A stretch of DNA of 64,000 nt from Vitellaria paradoxa (GCA_019916065.1 CM034241.1:19607541-19671540); one strand, 5' to 3'; positions 47,589-59,520 are shown, numbered from the stretch's first letter. A program made the numbers and translations. Notes: generated by a model not told the origin, from the sequence alone.

Positions 47589-48104
47589 GTAGGGTTCGCA
47601 TGATAATCTTTTGTGCCAAAATTGCAAAATTTTAAAATTTTTGAGCGTCTTTAACCTTGAATACATGAATTTAGCACAATGGTACCTACATGTCAGTTCT
47701 TTTTGGTTTGGTTAATTGTGGAATTGAGTGAGAGAGTGATAAATGAGTTTTGTTCAAGCTTTAATAGGAAACCTAGTTCAAGTTGATTGTATAATGACCT
47801 TGTGTATTTTGACTATCATATAGAAGAGTTTATGTGCTTAGGAGTTGATTTTCTTTAACATTGGTTAATTGAGCATTCTTGGACTAGGTGGAGACTTATA
47901 CCCCTTAATGGTGAGCTTTTGAGCCTATTATTCTTTTCTTGAGGGGTTGCACATAATCACAGCTCTTTTATTCTTCACTTTGGTTTCCAATGCAGCAATT
48001 GCATCACACACACTTGCATTAGGTTCACCTGGCATATTATGAGTTGTTGCAAGCTTTGAACATGATGCTAGGCCATCTTTGCTATTTTTGGCCTCTTTAT
48101 CCTT

Positions 48105-48274
48105 TCTTGGTTATGAATTATCCTAGGAACCAACTTGAAGCCTCTTAAATAAAGTGTGTGACATATTTATATATATATATATATATATATATTCTTGGTT
48201 ATGAATTATCCTAGGAACCAACTTGAAGCCTCTTAAATAAAGTGTGTGACATATTTATATATATATATATATTT
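48105..48274 (+). repeat. 88-bp tandem duplication with (TA)n
   Basis: TCTTGGTTATGAATTATCC starts at 48105 and again at 48193. Each copy ends in a TA run of different length. Confidence 0.9.
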
Positions 48275-48467
48275 TGTTGGTTCTCACCTCATATATTATC
48301 CCTTAACCTTATTCACACACTTTTAGCCTTACCCTCACATGTCTTGGGTTGTGAAAGTGCCTTAATGTCAATGATGTGAATGGGGGTTGGGAATGGAAAT
48401 TTTGAAGAGCATATTGAGAGGAATATTGGGTAAAGAATCTAGCTGATGTATTTTCATTATTTAAAAG

Positions 48468-48533
48468 AGAAAAAAAAAAGAAAAGAAAAAAAAAGAAAAA
48501 AAAGAGAAAAAGAAAAAAAATAGAGAAAAAAAA
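48468..48533. repeat. A-rich low-complexity tract
   Basis: Runs of A broken by single G, (A4-8G)n. Confidence 0.9.
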
Positions 48534-49290
48534 GGTTTTTCATTTCTTTTTGCTTGGGTAGTTCGGGACTTGTGCATTGTATTATAATTATTGAGAATGT
48601 CCCATGAGTAGTTTGTAAGTTTGTGAATAAGCTTCTTGTTGGGATCCCTGTTGGGGTTTGGAAAGGAAATGGGTAATTGGGGACTTGTGCATGTAGTGGT
48701 CTTATGTAGGTTGTGTGGTGTGATCTCTTACACTTGCATTGGAACATGGTTATGAGCTGTCGACTTTGAATTTCATTTCAGTTCACTCACTTATTTTTGG
48801 GGTTATGTGCAACTAGGATAGCATCATATGCTAATAGGTATGTGTGAACCCTTGATGAGTGAATTCCTTTCTATGAGTGGTACCCTGTGAGCATTTGAAG
48901 TCAAAACCTAGTTCCGCTTATGCTCTTGCAACCTTGTTGTATAAATGAAACAATTTTGCACACATGCTCTTTCTACTTTGATAGTCCATGCATTTATGCT
49001 TAGCACTTGGGAATTACACATGATATTTGGGTTTTGTGACTTGTTCAGCTTGAGCTTGATTCATTTTTTATCTTGATTACTTTTTGACACTTTGAGACCA
49101 TGCCATAGATGTTTGTGGGTAGCATCACTGCAAACCCTCACGAGACCTTACTCGTCCACTAGGGGGAACTTAGGGGTTTAAAAGGCTTGCTACACGTAGC
49201 TAAGTGTAGCTGTGTTTCCAACGAAAAGAGAAATAGGATCGTAGTTGCATTTCATTTTAATAAAGGGCATTGCTAGGGACTAGCAACACT

Positions 49291-49304
49291 CAAGTTGGGG
49301 GGTG
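49291..49304 (+). other. Polypurine tract of Y
   Basis: CAAGTTGGGGGGTG directly precedes the 3' LTR start. Confidence 0.78.
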
Positions 49305-51187
49305 TGATTGCACTTGAAAAGTGCTATTACAAACTCCACTTTTGCGTAGCTATTAATGCGTTTAAGTAGTTTATTTTGAAGTTTTATCATTATTTTATTA
49401 CTTATAGTAATTATTTTCTTAATTGCAGGGAAAAGGGCAAAATAAATGAGATTAGCAGCGATGAAAGTGGCTGCCGAGGAGAGAAAAATGGTCTGAAATT
49501 CAAGATGGTTGAAGTGGTGTGCAGCTGAAGTTCCAGCTTGACACCTTATCCGTATTTTGACCATATCTTTTCACTCACAACTCGGATTGACCTGATTCTT
49601 TTTGGGTTGGAAAGAAGACTCAAAGGGCTACAACTTTCTTGTTTTGGCCGAAGCCTAAATCCATCATCTTCGAGGTCAAAATCACATTGGAAATTGACAA
49701 CAGAAAGCTGTCAGAAGAAAAAAATGCAAAAAGTAAAACTTATACACTGCGGTCCGGACACCCCATTTGGGTGTCTAGACACCTGGACACATGGAAGCAT
49801 ACTGTGGTCCGGACACCCCATTTGGGTGTCCGGACACCTGGACGCACGGGGTTAATTTCCTTCTTCGTTTTTAGGGTTTCCTTGGAGGGGTTATAAATAC
49901 CCAATGAGCAGCCGTTAGGGGAGATCTTCTCATCTTTTTCCATTTTCTTTTCATCTTTTTCTAGACTTTTAGAGAGTGTTTTAGAATTTTTTGAGAGATT
50001 TCTTTTTGTTTTGAGAAGATGGTTTTTGAAGATTTGTGCAACACTTTGCAGATTCGTTTCAGCTTTTGTGATCATTCGTTATTCTTTTCATTCCTCAAAG
50101 TACGGTACTGTTTTTGCTTAGTTTAATAACATCTTTATTTGTAGTTTAGTTTATATTCATTCCTTCTTCTCTTTCTTTGATTCTTGTTTTAATGGTTGGA
50201 TTTAATTGCATGATTTTCATTATGAACGTAGCGTAAAACTCTAGTTCTTGATTAAACGAATCAAGAAATGGTAGTTTATGAAAAACGAAGGGATGTGCGT
50301 AGATCCTTCACAGGATTTGTAAAAACCTTTGCGAAGTGATTTACGATTGTAAGAATCATTTTTATTTTGTTTCAAACACTTTCGAAAACGGAGACCTTTG
50401 ACTACATTCTCTGTAATCACTGGTAAAGGTTTTCGGGTAAAATTTGATTTAATAATTCTGGGCAAATTAAAATGATTTCTTAAACAAATCTTGTTTTGGT
50501 TGTTTGAAAAACCTTCGGAAACAAGAGTTTTTGACTATATTCTCTGTAATAACTGGTAAAAACTCTTCAATATAATTTTCTTAATAATTTTTGAACAAAC
50601 CCTAATTTAGGTTTGAAACCAAATGTTTTCTTAGAAAATCTTTCCAGTTTTATTATCCGTAATGAAACGTGATTTTAAAACTGAGTATCGGATATTTTCT
50701 GAACTTTAATGAGAATATTTTTCCCAATCTATGGCTCCTTTGACGTGAACTAGATTGTAGTTTTAACACATCCCGTAGTGAAGTAGTAAACTACCCAGAA
50801 TTGAAAGTTGAATCAAGAATCATTTTTGTTATCTTGAATGCTTAATTTTATTGCTTTCATTATTTTAGTTTAGTTTAATTTTGTATCTTGTTTTTCTATT
50901 AGTTGGAATAAAAGTAATTTAATTTCTTGAATGCTAGTTCAGTTAATTTTTGTAATTTACTTTTATTTGGTTGCTAGTTACTTAATCAACTCTTCTCAAA
51001 ACCTAAAACTTGTTTTATTTTCTTTTCTTGTCTTTTAAAATGAAACAGTAGGTAGAAGAACTTAGAAAACCCTAGTGTTCAATCTCATAGTTCCATGTGG
51101 ATTCAACCTCAGACTCACTGAGTTAAAACTACACCGCACACCCTTACGCTTGGGGGTTGGTTTAGACGCACATTTTACAAGCGGTCA
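49305..51187 (+). repeat. 3' LTR of Y
   Basis: This 1883-bp LTR starts TGATTGCACTTG and ends GCGGTCA. It matches the joined 5' LTR with scattered substitutions and small indels. The last bases are followed by ATAAG, the target duplication. Confidence 0.9.
49745..49899 (+). promoter_or_regulatory. Y LTR promoter: two U3 dyad units and TATA box
   Basis: Two copies of a 55-bp unit (starts about 49745 and 49800) each contain GTCCGGACACCC followed by its inverted copy. In the second unit the stem is 12 bp, perfect, with a 5-base loop (49807-49835). A TATA box TATAAATA lies at 49892-49899, about 57 bases further. The same layout is in the 5' LTR (43901-44055). Binding proteins are unknown. The core GTGGTCC resembles a TCP-factor half site, which is only a suggestion. 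Confidence 0.6.
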
Positions 51188-51192
51188 ATAAG
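51188..51192. repeat. Target-site duplication ATAAG, right copy of element Y
   Basis: Pairs with 24821-24825. Confidence 0.85.
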
Positions 51193-54100
51193 TGTATGAG
51201 ATTGTGACACGTAGTGCTATGAGAAGGTAGCACTTGTACGATCTAGAGTATGATGTCTCCTTAGGTCTGGACACACTTTGCTAGGCTGTGGGATGAGGGA
51301 AATATTTCGGCCAATCATGATTGTTCAAGAGACTGTTTTTATATGTAGTTATAAAAGACGTAGTGCATTTAACCATCCTAGAGCGTGACAAAAGTTATGG
51401 GAAGTTGGTAGATGCACAAACACACTGCCTATGAAAGCAGGTGGAGAATTCAGGGAGGGGTTCTTCCATCACAACTCTTCGAGATATTCATAGTTCACAG
51501 CTTTTTAGTTCTTAGTATTTAATCTTTAATCCTATATATTCTTTCAATAGAGATAGACTATTGTTCATTTTTAGTGTTTAGAGTTTTTCTGCAATAGGAG
51601 TAGTTTAGATGAAGTTTATCGGCATTTTGTGCTTAATCCTCACGAAGAGTTCTTAAATAGAAATACATCTGCAGGTGTAATTCATCTTCCATTTTGATAT
51701 TTTTCAATTGAGCATTGCTGAATGTTTTTAGCCGTATAAAGTCTTATGGCTATTTATGATGACGACTGGAATGGATGCATGTGATTAAATGTGCATGTCC
51801 ACAGCTCATACCCTCCTCCTAGTTTCTTTCAGTTAGGATTTGGTGTCCCATTCCATTTTTATGTAATTTAATTGCGATGTAATTCGTTCATTGTCTTAAT
51901 TGAGCTGTGTATATATACAATTGGCCAGATTGGGGCCTTCATATAATTTTGAAAGATCTTGGTCTCTCTTACTGAAACAACAGTCTTAGAGAGCGTTGTG
52001 TTTCCAAGCTTTATAGTCAAGGATTCATTAACAGAGAAAAGGGATACTCTAGACAAGTATTAATTGCCAGATCTCGAGCTGTAGACCTTAAATCATTCTT
52101 CCATCGTTAGAGGCTTTTCCTTTCCTTGTAAAGATCTTGATTTTAGTGAGATTTTGCATGCCGTGTGTGACAATTATAAATACAGAGCAATTTCTTAGCG
52201 TTCAAACCTTTGCTTTCTGTTTTATATCATATGGTATCAGAGTAGGTCTTATATGTACAACACGCACACATATAAGATAACGGAATGAGTCGTTTAATAT
52301 CAACTCACAAATAGTTGGATTAAATTAAAATAAGATTATTTTAGTCTAAAATATAATAAATAAAATATTATAAAAAATATAAAAATATCATAATATATAT
52401 ATTATTTATCAAGTCTGTTCATGAACTTTCAAGTTAAACTTTTCTAAATTTGAACTTGACTTTAGCGCTAAACGAAACACAAATCAAATTTGATTCGAAT
52501 TCGTTTTAGAGTAATTTAATAAAATATATTTCATATTAATTTAATTGATTAAATTATAATTATTTTTCACATTAATGAAATTAAATTAAATTAATACTAA
52601 CTATTTATTTTAATTTAATTAATTTAATTATATTATTTATTTTTTAAATTAGCTAAATTAATTTAATTTAGTAACATTATTTATTAAAAATAATTTTACT
52701 TTAGTAAAATATTTGAATAAAATAATTAATTTTAATGTGATGCAACAAAAATGGTCAAAACGTTAACATATGACAAAAAAATAGAGTGAAAATATTTTTT
52801 TTTTTACATTTTTTTGTTTAACATTTTATTTTCTTAGAAATAAAAAATTAAAATTAGACTTAGTAAACAAGTTTTTTTTGCTTCTTTAAAAGCCAATAAA
52901 TATAAACAGAAAAATATTAAATATAAACGTTACCAAGCGAGACCTTAATATTTCAAAAATTTTAATCAACTAAAATTCGTATTACCAAATTAAATATTAA
53001 TTAAAAAACTAAAACATTATTAATAGATATAATTAGGTTCGCAAGTTTGATATAACCCATATGTAACCCCCAATAATAATCCATTATTAATTGGTATAAT
53101 TGGGTTCAACTTGTTTAATTAAAACTTGTTTATGACCCAACCCAATTTCTCATTTGTTAGCTCTAATTGGGTGTTAAGCCTTTCAATTGAAGCTTTGTTT
53201 TGAGAAAAATTAATCTTCATATTTGATTTGTGTTAGAAAAGGCAGAAAAATATGGGATTTAAGAAATTAAAATAATTAGGTTAAAAATTTATCAATAAAT
53301 GTCATTTATATTTTATATTTTTTTTAATTTACTCAAATAAAATTATATATTTTGTATATTCAATATTTCATTTGCCTTTTCTTTTTTATTTTTGCTATTC
53401 TTTCATTTTTTCCCTCAAAATCATTAGATTGGGGATTTAGAGAGGAAAAAGAAAATGAAAAGAGAATTTAAAATTACTTGTGTTTGGTTTGTGTTGTTTG
53501 TATTGAAAATGATAAGAAAAAACATATAGAAATCAAAAAATTAAAAATAATTAAATTAGAATACTAATTTTTATTAATGAATGCTTTACATTTTCATATA
53601 TATATATATATATATATACATATATATTAATCACTCAATTAATATGCATTTGAAATTTTATATTTCTTTCATTTTTTCTTTATTTTCTTCTTATTTTTTC
53701 CAAACTTTTTTTTCACCAGAGGATATATATAGACAAACTGAGACGGCTAGGGTTCAAAAGAAAAATAGACTGAATATGTTCCTCACAAGAAGGGTGCACC
53801 CACGATCATCCCGCGGCTTTCTTGCGACTTAGAGAGGACTTCCCGCACGGCAAATTCTTAAAGTTCTGCTCTCTGGATTTTTCCGCGCTTAACTGTGGCC
53901 ATCTTACAGTCTTACTGCGTTATAGTGCTCTGGCTCTATTTGGCTTTTCACAGACTTCTAATAGCATGCAAACACAGCTTTCTTGAGACATTTTCACTTC
54001 TTCTTGATTCAAGACTCTAGTGCCTTAGCCTACACTAAGTCTAGATATTGTAAAACACTTTCTTTGGCCATGGATTTGCCAATTACAATTTTAGCCTTAA

Positions 54101-54986
54101 CAGAAAGAAATTATAAATTAAACATAATGTAAAATTAATACAATTTTATTTTATTTTAAAATATTTAAATATAAACAAAAATAAATATGAAGTAACGTTA
54201 TGAACTTTTCTTAACCCTATGCCTGTAGATGACTTGCTCATTGCTACAACAATGACTAGCCTCCTCGATCTTTAACTACTTACAGTCAAATCCAAACCTC
54301 CAAAATTCATTTTTTTTTATTTTTTTATTTTTCAACTATTTCAAAATTCGAATCAAAGTATGAACTTTAGAAAAACCCCCTTCTAAATAGTCATTAAAAC
54401 CCTTTCTTGTAGTTATAGATAGCTTAACCCTCTCTATATGTTCGAGTGTCGTTTTACAATGTTCCTAATCTCTGCGCTCTGCATCCCACTTGATGCAACT
54501 TCCTCTCAAAATCAATTTCTCTCTACCTCCTAGGCACTTCTTAATCCAATTGCCATCATCCATACAGTACAATCTCTCTCACCCTATTCACATGATATAG
54601 GGTGCTTATACAGGCGTTAATAAAACCCTAGTCATTGCCGGGCTCACGGCTCCTTGCTCTCTCCTCCTTTCTCTTCTGACACCATTGCGGTTCAAATTCA
54701 TCTACATCAAAGTAGTCTAAATGGGTTTCCCAACCGACTCTGATTCTTACTTTGTCTAGTGAAAATTCTCTAAAATCATTCTCTGTGATTGGTCTTTGTT
54801 ATTTGTCCTTACATCGAATCATGTTTTCAAAGCATCGAATTTGGTTGGCCGAGCTATATTAGGTGGTGGGACAGGGGTGGAAATTGAAGAAGAATGGAAA
54901 TTGGAGAGTGGGTTTAGGGATTTGGGGTGGCACGAGAAGGGGAAGTAAGAGGGGGGACAGTGAGGTGGAAATGGCATTAGAGTTGA
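51193..54986. other. AT-rich spacer with a possible copia LTR end
   Basis: At 52231-52241 TGGTATCAGAG matches the tRNA-Met primer site of Ty1/Copia elements. It follows TTTTATATCA, and a TATA-like TATAAATA lies at about 52177, so an LTR may end near 52228; its start was not found. Positions 52260-53560 are extremely AT-rich. A (TA)n run lies at about 53597-53620. The rest shows no gene. Confidence 0.4.
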
Positions 54987-56039
54987 TGTGATAGCCCAAA
55001 AATTTCTATTTTATAATAAAGTAAAATTTGGAAATAGTTATGGTGGAATGGAATATAGATAGTATTAGTTGTGATGAATGTGAAAATTGTAGGCTTTATT
55101 GTGCTTATAAAATGTACTAGGCTTAAGAATGCAAGAGTTATCCATTTGGCCAAGGGAGAGGAGTCTTGGGTGCACGACATGAAACTCTCATGGGCACATG
55201 CCTAAGAATGGGTTGGGTGCCCGAGCCACTGCTAAGGTCAGCCACTATGATGACAGTTTGATTTGCACTCGGTCTTTCCAACTCAGCCTTTTCAAGCTGT
55301 GACAATGGAAGGATTGCAGGAGAGAGGAGGTAGCCTACTGTAAAATGCTTGGCCTCCAAGCATATAAGTGTACATGTATGTGTAATGGTGGAGAGATAGA
55401 GAGAGAGAGTTTCGGTCGAAGAAAAGAAAGAAAGAACCGAGAAGAGTAAAAGGAAACTGAGGTTTGGTAAGTGGCTCAAACCTTAACCAAATTCAAATTA
55501 ACTTTGTAGAAATGAAATCAAACCTATATTGAGCTTATGTATTTAATCAGTTTGTTACTAGGATTAATGGTTTGGATATACGATCTACTTGAATTTTTTC
55601 GAGTTTGCTGGTGAAGCTACAAACTTTGCTCAAGCTCACTATTTCCTTCGTTTCTTCACTTGAAGTAGGGATTCAATGCCTTTTACTAACCTATATGATG
55701 TGTAGAGAAGATTAGAATAATATTAGTATAACTATCTTAAGTTTTGGATGAAATCAGTAGAAGACAATGGGAGTTATATATATGTATAATGGATGTATAT
55801 GCCTGTAGTGAAAAAAATAAAATTTAATCCATACTTGGATCCATAACCAATGAAAACAGAAATTGTTTGCTCCATTTGATACCTATAAGTTTTGTGATAA
55901 TATTGGAAATAAGAAAATTCAAGGATTTTGTTCAAAACTAAGTCAATTTGAGGTCCCAAGTGGATAGCCACAAGAGAACTGAAAACAGAGCATCAAACTT
56001 GTAATCTGTCCAGATTCCTTAGGCACACATGAAAGTTCC

Positions 56040-56170
56040 TTGTTGGGCGCCCACCATCTTGGGCACACAAGGGATTCTTCTATTGTGCACACGACATCTT
56101 AGGTGCACATGAAATTTACCTATTGGGTGCCCGCCAACGTGGGCATACATGAGGAGTCACAGTTGGGCGC
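56040..56170 (+). repeat. About 41-bp tandem repeat in the Tekay-like LTR
   Basis: Three to four diverged copies of a unit built on GGGCGCCCACCATCTTGGGC and ACACAAGGGATT. A related pair lies at 55170-55215. Confidence 0.7.
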
Positions 56171-56706
56171 CTACTAACCCTTTTGCAAATTTTGGACTTA
56201 GTTTTATTTGGTCCTTCCACCATAGATATATAAAGGTTTTAGTCTTATATTTTGCATGACACTTTAATTTATCTAGCATGTTAGTTTTGTGATCACAAAA
56301 AGGTGTTTAATGATTTAAAATGAAATTAATTTTATTAAGTTGTGAATTGAGGTTGTATGAATAATATGATAGACTTGTGATGTTAGAACTCTTGTTGACA
56401 AGTGATGATAATTGAGTAAGCTCTGAATAAAAGATGTGGAAAGAGAAGGAGATGATAAGTATTATAGTTGATTAGAATGTAGATATGTGTTGTTTGAAAG
56501 TTTTGAGATCGTGAAAGTATGACATTGATTAAAAGAACTGTGAATGTAATATAGTAACATTGAGATTGATATCATGGCATGGAAGTGGTGGGTATAAGAA
56601 AATAGGAAGTATATAGAGATTACCATAGGGTTGAAAGACCCAAAACCTGCACAGGAATTAGTATTTATGCCAGGAAGTTAGTAGCCTAAAACATGACGTG
56701 TGATGT

Positions 56707-56846
56707 GGCTAATTGTGGCCCCTAATGACGACGTAAATTAAGGCTAATCGTGGCCTCTTATGACAACGTAAAATAAGGCTAATCGTGGCCTTTAACGATG
56801 ATGTGAACTAAGGCTAATCGTGGCCTTTAATGATGACGTTAATTAT
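56707..56846 (+). repeat. 35-bp tandem repeat, four copies
   Basis: Units start at 56707, 56742, 56777 and 56812, each with GGCTAATCGTGGCC followed by AATGATGACGT-like sequence. The spacing is exactly 35. Confidence 0.9.
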
Positions 56847-57157
56847 GCCGACCCTCGTAATTAAAGTAAGAATGGTGAATAAATAAGAATAATTATGAAA
56901 ATGGATACTAAAGTGAGTGATAGTTGAATAAAAAAATGAGATTTGTGACAGTGATTATGACATGTGTTTATATAAGGTCTATTTTGATATTGAAATTATA
57001 ATGCTTATATGCACGACGATTTGGGTTTTGTTTAATGATGTTGCCTGGTTATGTTGAGATGTGAATATATTGAATTATAAATGTTAGCGTTGTTTTACAT
57101 TATTGCTTTACATATTATATATGTTTTTATTATACTTCATAAGCACAAGTGAACTAC

Positions 57158-57263
57158 TGCTCATGTTCCTACAAATTATATTGCAGGAGCAGATCCTAAG
57201 AATTAGGTTGTGCTCATGTTCTTACAGATTATATTGTAGGAGCAGATCCTCAGAACTAGGTAG
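57158..57263 (+). repeat. 53-bp tandem duplication
   Basis: TGCTCATGTTC...GGAGCAGATCCT starts at 57158 and 57211 with five or so differences. Confidence 0.9.
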
Positions 57264-57614
57264 GCATTTGGTGGGCTTAGAAGTGCATTAGATGTGGTCG
57301 GCATTGCATCTTTTATTTATGTAAGTTAAATTTCATTTAGGATTGTAATATTATTTTTAAATTTATGGATTTATTTGATAGGTTGTAAAGGCCATAAGGC
57401 CTATCTTTGTGTATTACTTTTATCATGGGATATGTTGGAGCATGATAGCCTGTCAATAGCTGAGGCTTAGTTTATGTTATGTTAGGTTATTATCTCGTGT
57501 GGATGTCGCTCCAGGGTTGCCTTATTGCTCTGATCCGAGGAATGGTTACTTTATGCATGATATGTATGTTATTCACTCACCCCTCGGGTCATGAGATCCA
57601 AGGCGTGACAGTTT

Positions 57615-57626
57615 TGGTATTAGAGT
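57615..57626 (+). other. Degenerate tRNA-Met primer binding site
   Basis: TGGTATTAGAGT compares with the standard TGGTATCAGAGC; two changes, both C to T. Confidence 0.65.
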
Positions 57627-58980
57627 CTAGATTAGAATACCTAAGGACATAAATAGTCTTGCATTTCATATTGTATGTTTGAATGACATTTAATTGGGCT
57701 TAATGTTGAAAATTAATGGTTGGTTTAAACCTTTAGAAGGGAATGGAAAGAAGAGAATGCAGTAACACTAATCCTTAACGAATAGAGGAGGAAATTGTGT
57801 TTCCTGATGATAACATCTTTATCAAAGTAGCAACTAAGTGTTTGAATGAATCCCTTCCACAAAATGTGCTAGTGAGTATGATAGAAACAACCCCTGTGCC
57901 ATCCATCGTAAGTTAGCCCGTAGTACCTTATTACAGGATGCCCTATCAAATTCCATATCCTGGACCCTATCCATATTAGTATACAGTGCCCTATCAAGTC
58001 AACGATCTGCCCCAAAATGCCATTCTACCCCAAAATGCCGTTCTAGTAATAACAGTGCATAATGTGTCTATGGTTCTAGGTGTCCCATAAGGTAACCAAA
58101 CCATGACCTCATATGTAACTATAGCCCAGAACCCAAGCAATCAGAACACCAGTACATAGGAATCCAGCATCCGTGAGATAGGTGAAAGTTCTAGTAGTAG
58201 GGAGGACTTACGGGGCGCCCGTCGCAAGTGCCACTAATTGGGTTATATATCTATAGATTGTCCTAGGCGTTGCTATAGGACTTGTACTTACTGTTGTGGG
58301 AGAAGGCACACTTGAATCTATTGTCCTTATTGTTGAGGTCAAGTGGTAAAAAGGGGAAAAATTTGGAAAGACAAATTCCTTTGATGGTAATCGGATTTTT
58401 TTATAAGGTTACGTAGCCAGGTCATGTTGTACTTTTTTTTCAAAGTCTAGGTAGTCTTTGAACTAATGCATTGTTAAAGCTACTAATGTAATCTTAAGCA
58501 GTAGAAGTTAATGTTATTATGTTGTAACTGTATGGATATATATGCAAGTGTTAATATTTAATGAAGTTATGTTATATTTTAATTTCATAAGTTTCAACTA
58601 AACCTCACTATTCTTATACCTTATTATATTTTTAGATAAAAATGCCACTACAAGAAATAAGACCAAGAGGCTGAGGCCAAAGCAGAGGACGAGGAGATGC
58701 CCTGGTAGATCAAGATGAGATTAATGCACCTGTTCAGCAGGGACAAGAAATGTACCTGAGTGCAGTGAATGAGGCACAACCTGACATACAGCAGGAGGCC
58801 CTAGGAAAGGAGGAGGTGCAATCCCAGGCACCCCGAGATTCCACAGCCTGCAATCGTAGATGCTGGGGTGGTATTATAGCAGTTGGCGGCAACTATGGCT
58901 ATAATAGAAAGAGGAGCCTAAGTAGGCCTGCAACCACCCATGCAAAACCGGTACGAATACGCTCGAGAGGTTCAGGAGGA
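57627..58980 (+). pseudogene. Tekay-like internal region: leader with a CCHC motif and decayed gag start
   Basis: 58645-58983 begins MPLQEIRPRG, then a stop, then GQSRGRGDAL and a Gln/Glu-rich stretch, the usual opening of Tekay/Del Gag with its RGRGR motif. It ends abruptly at LINE sequence. Upstream, 57930-58350 holds Pro/Tyr-rich coding-like sequence (MPYQIPYPGPYP) and, at 58283-58324, a perfect CX2CX4HX4C knuckle (CTYCCGRRH...IYC) whose frame has two TGA stops. Such a knuckle before the gag start is out of place and may come from another insertion. Nothing downstream of the gag N-terminus remains. Confidence 0.6.
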
Positions 58981-58989
58981 TGATAGGAG

Positions 58990-59520
58990 TATAATTAAGG
59001 ATAGGGAGGATATCAACTCAGAGATTGTTTACTTCTACCAATTGCTCCTTGGTTTAGATTGTGATATTCCTTATGGAGATAAGATGCTTTTATAAGACTT
59101 TATATCAGAAGGTTTGCTCCATCCCAGAAGGATATGTTATGTGCCGTGGTAACGGAAGAGGAAATTAAGAGGACTATGTTTAATTTGAATCCAAATAAGG
59201 CTTCAGGTCCAAATGGTTTCAATGGTATGTTTTTGTAAAAAACTTGGCATATTATGGGTGCAAGTGTGGATGTAGTGTGTGCTATACAATAATTTTTTAG
59301 CTCCAATTCTCTCCTTAAGGAAGTGAATAATGATGTCATTACTTGGATTCCAAAGATTGCCAATCTTTCTAAATTGATAGATTTCAGGCCAATTTTTTGC
59401 TGTAGTACAATTTATAAATGCATTACGAAGATCATAGATGAGCGAGTTAAGAGTGTATTCCCTGGATTGATTGATGAGGCTTAGGCTGCATTTGTTCATG
59501 AACTTATAGATTAAGTCTGG
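58990..59520 (+). pseudogene. LINE reverse-transcriptase fragment
   Basis: Frame with stops: QKDMLCAVVTEEEIK, NPNKASGPNGFNG, SNSLLKEVNNDVITWIPK, DFRPIFCCSTIYKCITKI and FPGLIDEA followed by AAFV. This is the N-terminal third of an L1-type RT (fingers region). The FADD box is not reached. Three stops (TAA, TAA, TAG) interrupt positions where Gln would be expected in at least one case. It lies upstream of the ORF1-EN fragment, opposite to the normal order, so the two are separate pieces. Confidence 0.72.

Larger units (their letters stand above)
47079..49290 (+). other. Y 3' untranslated region
   Basis: Long T-rich and then mixed non-coding region. Contents given separately: hairpin with purine tract (47555-47588), an 88-bp duplication with (TA)n (48105-48274), and an A-rich tract (48468-48533). 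From about 48778 it aligns with the 3' UTR of W (803-892 plus 2655-3100) and, in antisense, of U. Confidence 0.7.
24826..51187 (+). mobile_element. Element Y: non-autonomous Athila-type LTR retrotransposon with a nested insertion in its 5' LTR
   Basis: The 5' LTR is split: 24826-24976 and 43616-45342, together 1878 bp. The 3' LTR (49305-51187) is 1883 bp. The internal region (45343-49304) has a tRNA-Asp primer site, a gag-like ORF, an internal hairpin with purine tract, and a polypurine tract. There is no zinc knuckle, protease, reverse transcriptase, RNase H or integrase, so it must be mobilised by a relative. The two LTRs look very similar over their length and the target duplication is perfect, so insertion is fairly young. 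The X complex (24977-43610) sits in the 5' LTR and therefore came later. Confidence 0.88.
54987..57610 (+). repeat. Tekay/Del-like Ty3/Gypsy LTR
   Basis: The 2624-bp unit starts TGTGATAGCCC and ends GGCGTGACA, end sequences usual for Tekay/Del chromovirus LTRs. It is followed after four bases by a tRNA-Met-like primer site. It contains three separate tandem repeat arrays (listed). The second LTR is not in the window and no target duplication can be given. Confidence 0.72.

Noticed and set aside
56040..56846. CRISPR-like repeats
   Set aside because: Contiguous or diverged tandem units without unique spacers, in a plant LTR.
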